DNA of 56,564 nucleotides from Filobasidium wieringae (lineage: Eukaryota; Basidiomycota; Tremellomycetes; Filobasidiales; Filobasidiaceae). Under the pieces are notes generated by a model. It saw only the letters and a list, made by a program, of their open reading frames with translations. It was not told the DNA's origin and searched no databases. This document shows, in pieces, positions 12,885 through 25,225 of the stretch (its first letter is position 1; the number at the start of each line of letters is the position of its first letter). Location: the NCBI GenBank assembly GCA_001600055.1, contig BCIV01000029.1, positions 1-56,564 on the forward strand, read 5' to 3'. A program made the translations under genes and the position numbers.

Positions 12885-13646
12885 ATTGAAGGATGGGGGA
12901 GAACGTAGATCTCGAGAATGTAACGCAGATGGAAGAGCAGAACAACAGCGCAAGCGATAGATTTGTGTCTGCTAAATTCCATCAAAGACCAATAGGTATA
13001 GGCGCTGGGTAAGAACGTTCACCATATATCGAAGTAAGCCAATGAAAAGAACGAACGAAGTAACAAGAATGGCTGCTTCCTCCATCCTTGCGATGGAGCG
13101 CCAGCGGTCGGGCGCCGTCGAGTTGTAGGGCTTCCATCGGGTTCCTAGCTTCCCCTACAGGGGTCGGATGCAGAAATTACTTCCGACGGTTCATCCCAGC
13201 GGTGCGCAAAGTCGAGCTCGGACATGCCAGCCATTTCTTAGGCTTACATTCTGCTGCTTTCAACTCGAGAAATCTTTGAGGCTTGGCAAATCAATTCGAT
13301 GTAGCTGGTGGTTGATGAGACCAACGCCTGATCAATCCGATGAGAGATGAAGAGCTCAGCAATCGTCCGACTGAAATCATGACAAAACAGTGATCCGGAC
13401 TGTGCGATGGGTGAGTCACAGCGGAGGCCCAACTACGTACTTATGCGATACCGTCTCAATTAAGAAGCTGAATGTTGCAGACTCTGTCAACCCCATTATT
13501 GATTGGTTCGATTGCTGCGTATTCGGACGTTGTTTGTTTGGCACGTTGGGCCCAACCAATCTTGTTGCCTTGAACCGATATTCAAGACATGTGTTTCTTT
13601 TCATTTGTCGACGAGAGCTGCTTAGGGAAGGGGTTCGATTCCAGAG
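12885..13646. other. Stretch without a supported gene
   Basis: Short frames only. GGTTCGATTCC at 13632-13642 matches a tRNA B-box, but no A-box or cloverleaf surrounds it. Confidence 0.4.
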
Positions 13647-14066
13647 TCATGGTCCGTCCACCCTTGATGACGTTGGTGCTTTTTCTTTGTCCACGTCGAA
13701 TAGCGAAATCGATTGACCGGCTGAGTTATTGCGACGGTGAGATATCAAATCTACCTGTGAAGGGCCCATAGTCATCTGCTCACGAATGACAAAGCCCGAA
13801 TCAGGTCGAGAACCGGAATCCTCAGCAGCCCGAATCTCAGATTGCATATTGAGCGAGATTGCCATGATGAAACACGGGCAGAAGTGGAGGTCCCAGGCTG
13901 AGCGGACTTGGAGGTAAACAAATCTCCGTTTCAGATCCATAACGCATGCGATATCGCATGAGCCGATGATCTCGACCTCTCCCTTCATCCCTTGATAGGA
14001 CCTGAGTTTGCTTTGATATGTCCGTGTCCGCCGTTCCCTATCTGCTTTGGGCCCACAATTCGACAT
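13647..14066 (-). CDS. Hypothetical 139-aa single-exon ORF
   Basis: An ATG-initiated frame runs from 14066 to a TGA at 13647. It starts MSNCGPKADRERRTRTY and ends EKAPTSSRVDGP. Composition is protein-like, with a basic start and a polar tail, but I recognise no domain. It lies just upstream of, and divergent from, the six-cysteine gene at 14169. The frame contains possible splice sites (for example around 13760), so the true gene may be spliced or may not exist. Confidence 0.3.
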   Translation of the reverse strand: MSNCGPKADRERRTRTYQSKLRSYQGMKGEVEIIGSCDIACVMDLKRRFVYLQVRSAWDLHFCPCFIMAISLNMQSEIRAAEDSGSRPDSGFVIREQMTMGPSQVDLISHRRNNSAGQSISLFDVDKEKAPTSSRVDGP

Positions 14067-14168
14067 AGCGACTGGACGCAGTGCTCACCATCGAATAGGT
14101 GTCTCGAATCTGTCTCGACAGCACTTGAACCGAATGTCATTGGAGCCGGATCGAGCTAGTAAATAAAA

Positions 14169-16107
14169 ATGCCCGGCTATATCTCAGGTGAGTACGGAGT
14201 GTGCTTCGGCTTCGGTGTGGGTGATAGACGGACAATTCGTGGGCCCAACCTGACTCCCCGTATTCAAATCTTCTCCCAGATACCCATCCGGAATCTGAAT
14301 CTCGTCTGCCATCCATCACTTACGTGTCTTTCGATACCCCGAGATCTGCTGAAGCGAGCTCAGCTTCAGCGTCCTATCGACTACCTCTTCCACCCATCAG
14401 TTCCGGTCCTCCTCGTTCTCTCGCCAGTCTGCTCAACACTCCTGCATCAAATCCTTCATCACTATGCCCTTCAACTGCAATACATACCTCATCACCTTAT
14501 GCATTCGCGGCTTCCACTTCTGAGTCGCCCTCTCCTTTCATCCCCCCCGCTAGTCCTGCTGCACAGACATGGACAAGTTACCGAAGGCCCACCGGGATGC
14601 GTTCAACCCCGAGTGTTGCGTCTGTCGCTCCAAGCGTATCGTCGATCAACTCATGGAACAGCCGCATACCGAAAAGAGCTAGAACGAGGTCAGCTGTAAT
14701 TGGTCATACTTCCACAGCCCACGGTTTCGATTCCGAAGCGGAGGACGACGGTTCTGCAAGAACGATACGGGCTGGAACCGAATCGACCGATAGGCAGTCT
14801 ACACTCAGGGATGCTTATTCAAGATTTGGAGAGAGCACGAGAGGAGCTGAAAGTATGGGATCGACTTCAGGTATATATACCAACCGGGTCAAACGACGCA
14901 AGGTCTTTCAGGAGAGAGAGATACTTCAAGCTAGTGTCACCGATGATGTCGAGGCCGTTCTGATGAGAGTACCGTCATCCATGGTTGACCGTTACAGAGT
15001 AAGCTCATCCATTCTTTGTACTGGAAGATCATCTCGCTCCGAAAGCTGAATTCGTTTCTCCTTCAGAGTTGCTATAAAATTCTCGGCGAACGAAATCACA
15101 CCTTTACCTCGAAAGACCTGATGTGTGCGCGGTGCCAAAGCAGACCTACAATGCGGATGAAGGACGATACCGTTCGACCCGTCTTTGGTTGTAATGTCAA
15201 GGTGAAAGAAGACGATTCTGGACCCGCTTTGATCTCTGGAAAGCTGGTCTGTGCAGAATGCCGCATCGCCGGTACTTCTTGCAAATGGAACGGCATGGGA
15301 ATCGTTGAGAGATACAATCGCAGTCGTGTTTTAGCTTCAGGAGTGGAAGACAAGGAAGAAGATGATGCGGGAGATCTCATACCTATACCCAGCACGGATG
15401 ATTTGGGATATAAGACAAGTTGCGAAGAACTAGCCGAAGCTTCGGTCGAGTTGGACTGTAGGTCTACAAGCAATTCCGAAACGGCTTCCGGTAGCTTCCT
15501 ACCAGCTGGTACTGTTGGACCACTTGTGCTTTCCGGTCCTGTCGAGCAACAGAAAGAGTATCCCCGAACGCAAGCGAACACAGCTCTATCAGTTGTCGAT
15601 GTGGAACCTTTGGTAACGGCCGAATCTATACCGCCCGATCCCGTCCACACAAGTCTTAGACCTACCTGGAATCCTCGCAAGACACAAATAATGTGGAAAC
15701 CGGCACTCGAATTGATACGTTCTACCATGAGATCCCTTCTTAGACTGGATCCGATCGAGTACGTTTTGTTAGAGAGGTCACGTGTTGTCGAGCATCCAGA
15801 TATTCTCAATCAACAGATTGGAATGTTGGGTACCGAGACCAATTCTCTTCTAGCACAACTCGCTGTACGTGTTTCTGCAGTTTCGTCAATGGTCATTGAT
15901 TCCGGTGCGAACAAAGAGCCGGAATTCACGATACCGGATGGTTTAGGTCAAGGTAATCTGACCAAACACTTTGAGGTTCTCATCGAACGCTGGCTCAGGC
16001 AAGAGACTGTCACGCTCAAAGACGATGTCAAAGACGTGATTGATAGCATACCATGGGATCTAGTTAAAATCCAGGCCTTTTTCGCAAGCGCTACTCATGG
16101 ACTCTGA
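14169..16107 (+). CDS. Six-cysteine (expanded Zn2Cys6-like) protein, member D
   Basis: Three exons (14169-14187, 14280-14998, 15067-16107) sum to 1779 nt, 592 aa. The first exon is only 19 nt (MPGYISD across the splice). Residues 1-240 are rich in Ser, Pro and Ala with a basic patch (PKRARTR, then NRVKRRK), suggesting a nuclear, disordered region. The cysteine module starts in exon 3: C266-X2-C269-X18-C288-X19-C308-X2-C311-X6-C318, reading MCARC, VFGC and CAECRIAGTSC. After an acidic linker, the carboxy end is helical (ELIRSTMRSLL, KHFEVLIERWLRQE). The cysteine order is that of Zn2Cys6 proteins, but the loop between cysteines 2 and 3 is three times longer. It is convergent with the related gene at 16423. 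Confidence 0.78.
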
Positions 16108-16422
16108 GTGCGCTACCGAGAGGCAATCAGCGACTGTTTCATTTCATCCGGTAGCTTGATATCAGCTTCCACACAGAGACCGAATATGTTCTACGGACGC
16201 TCGATGAGCGTCATGTATCGCTTCATCTCGAGCCATCATGTGTGACCAGAATCGTCTGACGATTTCAAGGATACTACGTATTAAAGGTTCATCGGGCGCT
16301 CGTGTATGGGCGCCGATACGCAATCTACGATACATAAGAAACGGACGATACCCGGAAACTTTATCAGAACGAAGAACGGGAGAACGGAAGAACCAATCAC
16401 AGTCATTTCAAAACGTAAACGC
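16108..16422. other. Convergent intergenic region
   Basis: About 315 bp between two convergent genes. It presumably holds both 3' ends. Nothing else is visible. Confidence 0.4.
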
Positions 16423-18668
16423 TCAATACTCCTCATCCAGCTCGTCATCAAGAGTCTCATCCTGCAAGCTGTTGATTGTTGCTTCCTCCTGGTTGGCCCA
16501 GTCTTGAGTGACCTCCTGAAGCTGCCTTACGGCAGGACTACCGGAGGACTCTGGACACAGGCCGAGTAACAGCTGCAACAAGGAAGAACAGGTGTAATAC
16601 GCCGACTCGCTCGGCCCCTCAAAGTAGGTCATCGCAGCGTTGTTCGCTGCGTTGACGAGCTCGCGTTTAGAATCGGAGGCGATCCTTCTAGCTCGAACTC
16701 GCTCAGTTGCCGCGACTTGCGCCTGAGGTTGAACTGGCTGCTGCTTGCTCTGGCGGGTTTCAACCCTGATTTGTCGGACCTGGCTTTGTGAGATTTGAGA
16801 CGGTTGAGCCTTACGTTGATGATGAACAGGGGAGTCGGTCATCTGAGAAGGCAAAGTATTTTGTCGGCCGTAGATCTGATCGGATGACGAAGCTTAGTTT
16901 TGTAAGAAACTATTGGGAAGAAGCTACACAACATACCGCTTCTGAAACAGGATCATCATTCAAGGAACAAACATGCCCAACTCGCTTAGCCTTGCACTGC
17001 CCGCATCCCGCTTCGATCTTGACATCTTCGAAAGCCAAGTTCGGGTCGCATGCGATCCTGCCGGAACGAATTCGAGGGTATTAGCTTTGATATTATCCAC
17101 ACGTTAAAGAGGAGATGTCACCTACCAGCAGCCTACGAAAGGAATTCTGCTGCTCGAGCCCGGAGGATTCCATCCAGCACTTGCAAGATCGCGGCAGCAT
17201 TCGCAAGCGGAGGCACCTTCGAGACGATAGAACACGAGCCGCTTTTCAAGACAACGTTTCACCCATCTGTTGAAACGCTAAGGGATCAAGCTGAATCAGT
17301 AAACCGATCGCCAACGATTCATCAAAGACATGTCTAACCTCGGCGCCGCATTTCCCATTCCCGATGAGGAGATCCGCGGAAAGCAAAGGCGGAATGAGCT
17401 GGCCTGAAGGCCCCCGTACGGGACGCAACATGCGACCGATCTCATACGGAGACTTGTGTGATTGCGTAGGTTCCGTTCGAGCGAAACGCTCAGGTTCTGT
17501 CTGTCGTTTCGGAATGTCAACTGTCCGCCGAGTCACAGCGGGAGACGCGTTCTCAGTTTGATATTCGTGAACGACCGAACGAAGGGGTTGTTGATTGGAT
17601 CGAGGCCTTTCGAGAATGTTGTTACGAGGAACGACACTTCGATTCAAGGCGGCGGAGGTGTCCATTCTCGGCGTGGATGTCTGGAAGGAATTGGCGAAAT
17701 CTGATTCGTTGAATAGATCAGTGATCTTTGCCGCTTGAGAAGCTTGCGATGCACGTTGGCGAGAGCCAAGGACCGAAGACTGTAGGAGATCCCGCCTCTG
17801 GCTGACCGACGGATGCCTACCCGCTAAGCCAAACGATTTACTAGCGGCGGTCAAGCGAGAAGTACGAATAGGTACTGGTGTCTGCGTTTGCAATCGAAGT
17901 TGAGGACTGTTGTCAGGAATCGATCTGTCGGTGTCCAAGTTGTGGTAGGACGTCATCCACTTTCCAGAAGACATGGGAGGGCGTCTGGGAGCGGTCTCAC
18001 GGTTGGCTCGATCTGATTGTGTCAAGGCGTTGGCTTCGCTTCGAGGGTTGCTTGAGATTCTCGGATGTTCGAATAGCACGTCATCGGTCTTATGCGGTCC
18101 GGCAGAGGCTATAGCCCTGGCTTCGTCGATTCCAGTAGCGAGTTGTACTGGGCGACTCGAAGCGTCGTTGTACAATACGGCAAAATCCTCGGTCATGGTT
18201 ACCACGTTGTCCTGGTGGTGAACTGCATCGATGTGGGCTGGAAATGTCTTTGGGGACAGATCGTTGGGTTGTTGATCCCGATGCTCTGGACTGTAGTGTG
18301 GTATTAGCAATGACCTGATGTACAGTCTCGCTTCAACGTACGCTTCAACTCGTGCGAGAGACTCTTCCATTGTTGTTTCTTGTCTGGAAAGGGCTTCGGA
18401 TCTGGACGGCTTTCGAACCGTATCACTTCCGTCCTGAAGTTCAACTATGGACGCATCTGAATCACAAGTTAGCGTATGAGCAGTTGAGCATGTCGAATCG
18501 GTGCAATTTACGCTGCGCTTCATGGGAGTTAAGTTCGAACAACTGTTGGTCATCAGAAGCTTCGAGGGTAGACAAAGGATGGTTTATATCAACTGTTTGT
18601 GTGCTGGCGATGTTTGGAGAAAAGCTCGCGTCTGAGGACGGGGCAGGGGTGTTGTCGGTAGAGTGCAT
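16423..18668 (-). CDS. Six-cysteine (expanded Zn2Cys6-like) protein, member C
   Basis: Six exons (18668-18512, 18456-18342, 18290-17263, 17216-17126, 17057-16937, 16842-16423) sum to 1932 nt, 643 aa. The amino-terminal 400 residues are polar and low-complexity. An IPP motif (GPSGQLIPPLL) precedes the cysteine module: C438-X2-C441-X21-C463, then an extra C467, then C482-X2-C485-X8-C494. The segments read ACECCRDLASAGW, RIPFVGCWIAC and CGQCKAKRVGHVC. A Gln-rich stretch and an acidic tail (DETLDDELDEEY) close the protein. The introns at 17058-17125 and 17217-17262 split the cysteine module. A further in-frame intron is possible around 17330. The ATG at 18668 was chosen as the first in frame; a short upstream exon cannot be excluded. 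Confidence 0.78.
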
Positions 18669-19261
18669 TGCGACTAAGGATCCTCGAGATATTGAGCCCA
18701 CTGAGGTACCTGACGATATGTTCAAAGAACCGAATGATCGAAGTAGCGGTGGAGATCTTATCGAAGAGATAGATGCCTTGAGAACGCTGGCTCTTATAGG
18801 TGGTTGGCATTGTTGTGATCATACGCCAACCTCAGCGTGATTTGTTTTGATTTTCGGATCGATGCTCAAAGGGGAAGTTTGCCGGAGGATGGGCAATGAT
18901 CAGAGATCTGACACTGACAGGCAAACTGATTCGAAAGGCTAAAGAAGAAGGAGGATTTAATGGATGGTATAGGGAGGATTTCCTGTCAATGGGAGATCCA
19001 CGTTGCTCGTTGATCAAAGAAAGCCGTTCGCTTATAGACAAAAACGCGTTGGGGCGCGGACAAGCGCTATAGGGGCGCCTACAGGGGAAGGCGTGCGGAA
19101 GCGGATCGGCTTACCTCATCATTTCGGGGATATCAGGGATAAACACATATCACAGAGGGACGACAACTTGGCGACCTGGCTGGGCTTCCTATTCCTCCTC
19201 TCGTACCATACATCGACCAAATTACACGAGACTTCCGAAAGATCAATTACATACCGACAAC
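18669..19261. other. Divergent promoter region
   Basis: It separates the minus gene ending at 18668 from the plus gene starting at 19262. Open frames continue upstream of both starts but without a supported splice. No motif stands out. Confidence 0.35.
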
Positions 19262-21434
19262 ATGCAAGAGGAAAGGACTAGTCGGCTCACGAGAAATCGT
19301 TCTACGCAGCAACTCCAGGCATCTCCCGATCCCAGTTTGGCAATCGCATCATACCATTCTCTAATGACAAGGCAACGCTCTTTTCCGATACTTCGTAAGA
19401 AGAGAAGCGTCAAAGAACTCCGTGAAGAAGAGGATGTTGCGCAACGGCAACATCGGTTAGAAATCAATCGCAGGTTCGCCAGACGAAGTTCGTGACCATT
19501 TGACCGGAAAGACGTTTTTGACACTCACATGCTCCATGTGGTAGCTTCCTTTTTGCGAATGGAACCGCCTCATCAGGTGACACATGACCTGGAGCTGCTG
19601 AGCCAAAGCTGCATTGATCGTATCCGAACGGACGAGCCTGGCTACAAGAAGAAGCCGATGGAAAACAACGATCCTTTCTTGGCAGGTTTTGATAAACCGA
19701 AATCGCTGTTCAGAGCTCAAAAACCGAATCCTCCATTGATACTCATCCCTACAGTCCACTTGCCTACAGCGTATTCGTCGCTTTCGAGGTACATCAACAT
19801 ACCTTCCGCAGAAATGGATCAGACGCATAGGCCTGATGGTTGGGTCGCACCCAGTATGCTTTTGAAGCCAGCGGCCATGGGGAAAGACGGATCGCGAGAA
19901 CGCTGGATAGGGGATCTACCGAGATATGGGGATAACGAACGAGAGCAGATTCCCACCGGATTAAAGGATGATTTCAAACCGGATATTTTCAGCAGAGTAA
20001 GTGGTCCTTTTCCTTTGAAATCTTCATTCGTCAAGCTCCAGCTGAACGCTAGCGTTGTTATGTAGTGCCATGATATGACCATGCGCGCAAATGGAAAAGA
20101 GATTGTCGTCACGGTTCATCGACAGTATAAGCATTCCGCTCGATCTAATCCTACTCACGTCTATGTCTCACCTGGTATGGCAGTGGATCTTAAGCCGTTA
20201 GGCGAAGCGGCGTTGCTGTTTGAGAAAGAGTTCGATTATCTGTTCGGGCCACAAAGAATCTATCACCAAGGGGGCTGTATACGAATCCCGGAGCCAGATA
20301 CCGCGTGTGAACATGGAGAAGAGGTCGAAATCGAGGTCGCAACAAACGAAAAGCCTTTCACCTGTCCTATTCCGCTTGTAAAGGCCGAACCTTGGACACC
20401 CACTTTGGCACTACGTGTGTCTCAAGGTGAGTATTGGATGATGAAAGCACACTGGACGTGACTCACGCTTCGATATACCAGTTTTATCGGGACAGGATGT
20501 CAAATACCTCTTGGGTCAAGCGGCACGAGCTACAAGCATTCCGGTGGTATTGGAGCCGGGGGCCCATGAAAGGTATCCAGGCTATAATGCCCGTTTCCAT
20601 ACATACGCTAGAGGATCTGCTAGTATTTTCGAAGAAGAGGTTCATGTCAACGTGAAAGAGCCAACGCACGCAATCGCCAAAGACGTGAGTCATATCAAGA
20701 AGGTCTTTCCTGGTAGTCATCGTTCAGACAGATACGTGTGTTACAGATGCAATGGATTTGCGCGACAACTGGAGGACTCGGTTGCACGTTCCAATTTCGA
20801 GTCGACAACGACGGGAAGGTTCACGGAGACGTCTATGCCTCTTGGCAGTTCTGGGATATCCATCGACCTCTACTGGTCAGATTGGCGAACATCATCTACG
20901 CCGGTATTTCGCATAGCTTGGTTGTCACTTATGTCGTCCAATCGACTGTCAAGGCAAGTGGATACAGGTTGCCCAAACGGCATTCCTTCCTGGGGAGAAG
21001 TTCTGAACTAGGTGGGGTCGAAGATGAAGATGGGGACAAGCTACCCGAGCCTGTCTTTAATCGATACAAGTTTTCAAATCGAACTGTAGAGGTGAGTGAG
21101 AAAGCATTGATCATTCCGAGGAGAACGGGTTTGTCGACGTCAAGTTCACGTTGCACAGTTGCCCTGGAATGGGTTTCCTTCGCCTGGCGAACGCTATCGG
21201 CAACGTTCCACTTTATTCGATCTGGAAAACAGAGCCAAATACAATGAGGAATACCGTCAAACTCGGCTCAAATTGGAAGCGCAACAGGAACGTTTGAGAC
21301 AGCTGGCTTCGATACCTGCTACTCCGACCAGGGTCACGACTGGATTACGGCCCATGATGATGGGCACTGGCTATACGAGCACAAGCACATTAGTCGACAC
21401 ACCTCAGGCGTCTATGTATGATACGAGGTTGTGA
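19262..21434 (+). CDS. Unrecognised 620-aa protein
   Basis: Six exons (19262-19487, 19545-19996, 20066-20426, 20482-20684, 20747-21091, 21159-21434) sum to 1863 nt. Most junctions are strong (GTAAGT, GTGAGT donors). The first intron uses a weak GTTCGT donor and is uncertain. The amino end is basic (RKKRSVKELREEED). The centre is mixed alpha/beta with segments such as GKEIVVTVHRQ, EEVEIEVATNE and NIIYAGISHSLVVTYVVQS, which look like beta strands of a soluble domain, perhaps arrestin-like in style, but I do not claim homology. The carboxy end has a charged coiled coil (NRAKYNEEYRQTRLKLEAQ) and a Thr/Ser-rich tail. There is no signal peptide or clear membrane helix. Confidence 0.7.
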
Positions 21435-22174
21435 TAATCATGAGTTCCGTAGCCCCGTAGGGAACGATCGTTGTAGATATATAAATCATTTAGTACGGTC
21501 AGATGTTGGGATCTCGTCGACACGAGCACCGCGGATCCGCCGAAGTCACGGGTTAATCAGCACCTCAATCGGCCGACGTCGAGCCCAAATGGGGGGATAG
21601 AATATACGTCGTTGAGATGCGCTAACTCTCGGCCCCCGACTACTCTGTGTCGATCTTCTGCCTCGATCGAACGTGCGTCGACATCGCCAAGCTTGTTGTC
21701 GCGAAAGGAGTACCCTTGAGACGTGGGCAACGCGCTTCGTTAAGTGGTGTAACCGACCGCAGTCATAGAAAAGAATACACCTTGATCACCTATAGGTCAC
21801 CGAGACCCTTGGAGATCGCCTCTAGAAGCTTTCCCAAACAATCCTCTCTATGATCATCCCTGTGAGCGTTCTAGTGATCACGCGACTGAAACCGTTGTGT
21901 TTCGATCAGATCATACTCATTTTTCGGCCGATGTCCTATGCATCGTATCTCTATACGGACGTTGAGCTGGAGCTCAAGTCACCCCGCCGGTTTGTAAGGC
22001 TTCCTAGATTGTCAATCATATCTCTCAACGTTCTCTGTTCTATCAGTCTCACGTCCCTCGTATATCGACTTGTCATTACCGTTCATCGCCTTCTCATTGC
22101 GACTGAGCGAGTGTCTACTCGAAAGCCCGCTCAAGCTGCTGTCAGCTACGTAAGAAGGAGTCAACCAAAGCGAG
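21435..22174. other. Stretch without a supported gene
   Basis: Three frames are briefly open, but none has splice or family support. It probably holds the 3' end of the upstream gene and the promoter of the next. Confidence 0.4.
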
Positions 22175-22972
22175 ATGGAGTTTATCGAAAAGGCTATCGC
22201 TGCGCAAACGCTCCAGGATGATGGTGCCAATGATAAAATTGAGCAGGACGACTCGAAGAGCATGCATGGGAGCGTATGTGACGTGACATTCATCTCTCGT
22301 GCAAGTTTATGTCCGCTAATCTCTGTCCTTCTTAGGCTCGCGATCTCACTCCTGTCATCGAAGAAGAGGAATCCGAGGAAACGTACAAACTCGGGCAACC
22401 GGTATGTAGTCTCCCTATGACGTGGTCTCGGCGAAGTTACTGACAAAGTATCACTTGCTGGCGGAAGATCCATACGGAAGACCCGGAAGCTTGCAAGCCA
22501 TGCTTGCATCAGGAATCCGTCAGTCAGCCTGATCTGGAGGGCACGGCGGATGCACGCGACGAGATTGTAAGGCAGGTCGAACCTGGTGAAGTAAGTCTAC
22601 GTGCCCGTCGGGGTCAAGCGTATACATCGACGGCTGATACTTCCGTTTGACGTCAGGTTGTGGCTGTTTCAAACCAAAGTACGGTCTCCAACGATACGGC
22701 TAGAGAGGCAGTCGAGAATGGAGTCATCTTGGGAGTGAGTCTTTGTCAGCTGTCATGCGTATCACGCAGTTTTGAATCTGAGACCTTGTGTACAGTTCGA
22801 GAAGAAACCCAACACTCCTATCAGAAAGACTGTGACCTTCTCCCGCAGCAAGATCGCCAATTCTCCAACTGCCTATCCCGTCGGAGGTAAAGTCACTGCC
22901 ATGGCGAGCAGGTTCAACGCGGTTGACGAGAAGCCCATCTTCCCCCGCGATTACGCTTCCCGCAAGCAATGA
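22175..22972 (+). CDS. Unrecognised 180-aa protein of five phase-0 exons
   Basis: Five exons (22175-22273, 22336-22401, 22468-22590, 22657-22734, 22796-22972) sum to 543 nt. Every exon length is a multiple of three and every intron is phase 0 with strong donors (GTATGT, GTATGT, GTAAGT, GTGAGT). The protein starts MEFIEKAIAAQTLQDD and is acidic for about 120 residues. It ends in a basic, probably conserved block (TPIRKTVTFSRSKIANS, then AMASRFNAVDEKP). It is likely a disordered soluble protein; I recognise no family. It lies about 270 bp upstream of the M1 peptidase in the same direction. Exon skipping at any internal exon would keep the frame. Confidence 0.72.
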
Positions 22973-23137
22973 GCTCGACGGTTTTATTACTGAGTATCGC
23001 CTTGTATTGGATGTGTATAACCGCCGTGATGATTGGGTTGAGCGAGTGACCTGATGATGTCGATCGATCCTATTTACGTGTTTTGCCATCTTTGAAACGC
23101 GACGTTCGGCTGTCTGTCGGTCGAATCCGATTGCGAG

Positions 23138-23147
23138 CACGTGACAC
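23138..23147. promoter_or_regulatory. E-box CACGTGACAC upstream of the M1 peptidase
   Basis: The ten bases CACGTGACAC lie about 100 bp upstream of the ATG at 23243. They are identical to the sites at 9927 and 41706. A bHLH-type binding site is inferred from the CACGTG core. Confidence 0.4.
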
Positions 23148-23242
23148 GAATCCACGAATCGTTCACCTTCGACCACAGATCAACTCCAGATTCAATAACA
23201 TGTCTTCCCGCCGTCGATCAGATCGTCTCACAGCCAGACATC

Positions 23243-25225
23243 ATGTCGTCCTCTTCATCTAGGACTGAGCGAAGGGATCCAAACACTCTGAGCAACTACA
23301 ACGAATGGAAGACCAAGCACGTGACCGCCGATCTGGCCATCGAATTTGAGGACAAGAGATGTTCTGGAAAAGTCACATTGAGCTTGGAGAGATTGAGCAA
23401 AACCAGCAACAGCATCGTCTTGGACACTAGCTATCTTGACATCGAACAGATAAAGCTCGCTGGCAAGCAAGTTAAATGGAACTTGGGTCAACGATCAGAG
23501 CCTTACGGTAGTCCACTGACCATCGAAGTTCCCACAAACCACTCTGGCGATGCTGAGCTCGAGATCCATCTCAAGACCACGGCAGAGTGTACAGCAGTGC
23601 AATGGCTCACTCCTGATCAGACCTCCAACAAGAAACATCCATACATGTTCTCGCAATGCCAGGCCATCCACGCCAGGTCACTGCTGCCCTCGCAAGACAC
23701 ACCCGTAAGTTTAAGATTTTCTCGCTCTATGACTGTGCTTACGATGCACTACCGCAGGACGTAAAATCTACCTTCATCTTCAACATCCGTTCTCCTCTAC
23801 CCGTCCTTGCAAGCGGCCTTCCTACTGGAAACAAGGACTACTTGCCCGGAAAAGATGGCGCTCCTGGTACCCTGCTCTACACCTTCAACCAATCCATTCC
23901 CATGCCCATCTACCTCTTTGCTCTCGCTAGTGGAGATCTGGCCTCGGCCGCTATCGGTCCCAGAAGTTGCGTACATACCGGTCCCGAAGAGCTACTCGCT
24001 TCTCAATGGGAGTTTGAACCTACCGAGAAGTTCATCCAAGCCGCAGAAAAGATCGTCTTTCCTTACGCTTGGACTCAGTACAATGTGTTGGTGCTTCCTC
24101 CAAGCTTCCCTTATGGTGAGTACAGTCATGAACTGCGTATCGCGCTCGAAATCCTCATCCAACGTGATACTTTCTGCAGGTGGCATGGAGAATCCCATTT
24201 TCACTTTCGCAACCCCGACCCTTGTCTCTGGAGATCGTGAGAACATCGATGTCATTGCACACGAACTGGCTCATTCCTGGTCGGGTAACTTGGTCACGAA
24301 TTGCAGCTGGGAGCATTTCTGGCTGAACGAAGGATGGACCGTCTACCTCGAGCGAAGGATTCAGGCGTCCATTCACGGGGAGCCTCACAGGGATTTCAGC
24401 GCAATCATCGGTTGGAAGGCTCTCACCGATAGCATCGAAGGATACGGTGCAGATCACGAATACACCAAGTTGATTCCCAATTTGAAGGGTCAGGATCCCG
24501 ACGACGCGTTCTCCAGCATTCCATACGAGAAAGGTTTCACTTTCCTTTACTACCTTGAGAAACTGATCGGCAAAGACAAATGGGACGGATTCATTCCCCA
24601 CTACTTTACCAAGTTCGCTCAGAAATCGCTCGACTCGTACGAGTTCAAGGCGACTCTTTTCGGCTTCTTCGAGAAAGACTCTGCTGCTAGCGAGAAACTG
24701 CAGAACGTCGACTGGGACACCTGGTTCTACAAACCTGGCTACCCTCCCAAACCCGACTTCGATACAAGCATGGTAGATGTGTGTTACGAGCTCGCCGATA
24801 AATGGCAGGCTCTCGATGCGGGAGAGTCCGAGTTTACGCCTGCTGCATCTGATATCTCGTCCTGGACCGCAAATCAATCGGTCGTCTTTCTGGAAAAAAT
24901 CCAAACGTGGAAATCGCCGCTCAGTCCCACTCTTGTTGAAAAGATGGGGCAGATCTACTCTTACGCATCTTCGAAAAACGTCGAGGTCGTTAGTCGCTAC
25001 TTGATTGTCGGCCTCAAGGCGAGATGCACGGCCGTATACATTCCCACCACCGAGTTGTTGGGCAGAGTGGGACGCATGAAGTTCGTCCGCCCTCTCTACA
25101 GGAACCTGAGGGAGTGTGATGAGAAGCTTGCCCAGGCTACATTTGAAAGGTACAAACAATTTTACCATCCTATCTGTAAGGATATGGCGTACAAGGATGT
25201 CTACGGCAACGGCCGTAGCGGTTGA
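23243..25225 (+). CDS. Leukotriene-A4 hydrolase / M1 aminopeptidase
   Basis: Three exons (23243-23704, 23758-24115, 24180-25225) sum to 1866 nt, 621 aa, close to the ~610 aa usual for this family. The exopeptidase motif PYGGMENP spans the second junction at about residues 271-278. The zinc site is complete: HELAH at 301-305 and WLNEGW with E324, giving ligands H301, H305 and E324 and catalytic E302. Y389 in PYEKGF matches the conserved transition-state tyrosine. The carboxy-terminal helical domain ends with FVRPLYRNL. It is expected to be a cytosolic or nuclear zinc metallopeptidase with aminopeptidase and possibly epoxide-hydrolase activity, like yeast Lap2/Lkh1. An overlapping antisense frame of 362 codons is an artefact of codon bias. 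Confidence 0.95.

Noticed and set aside
13632..13642. tRNA B-box match GGTTCGATTCC
   Set aside because: No A-box at the right distance and no cloverleaf can be folded.
15096..15809. 237-codon minus-strand ORF
   Set aside because: Shadow of the six-cysteine gene on the plus strand, which has the cysteine module and good splice sites.
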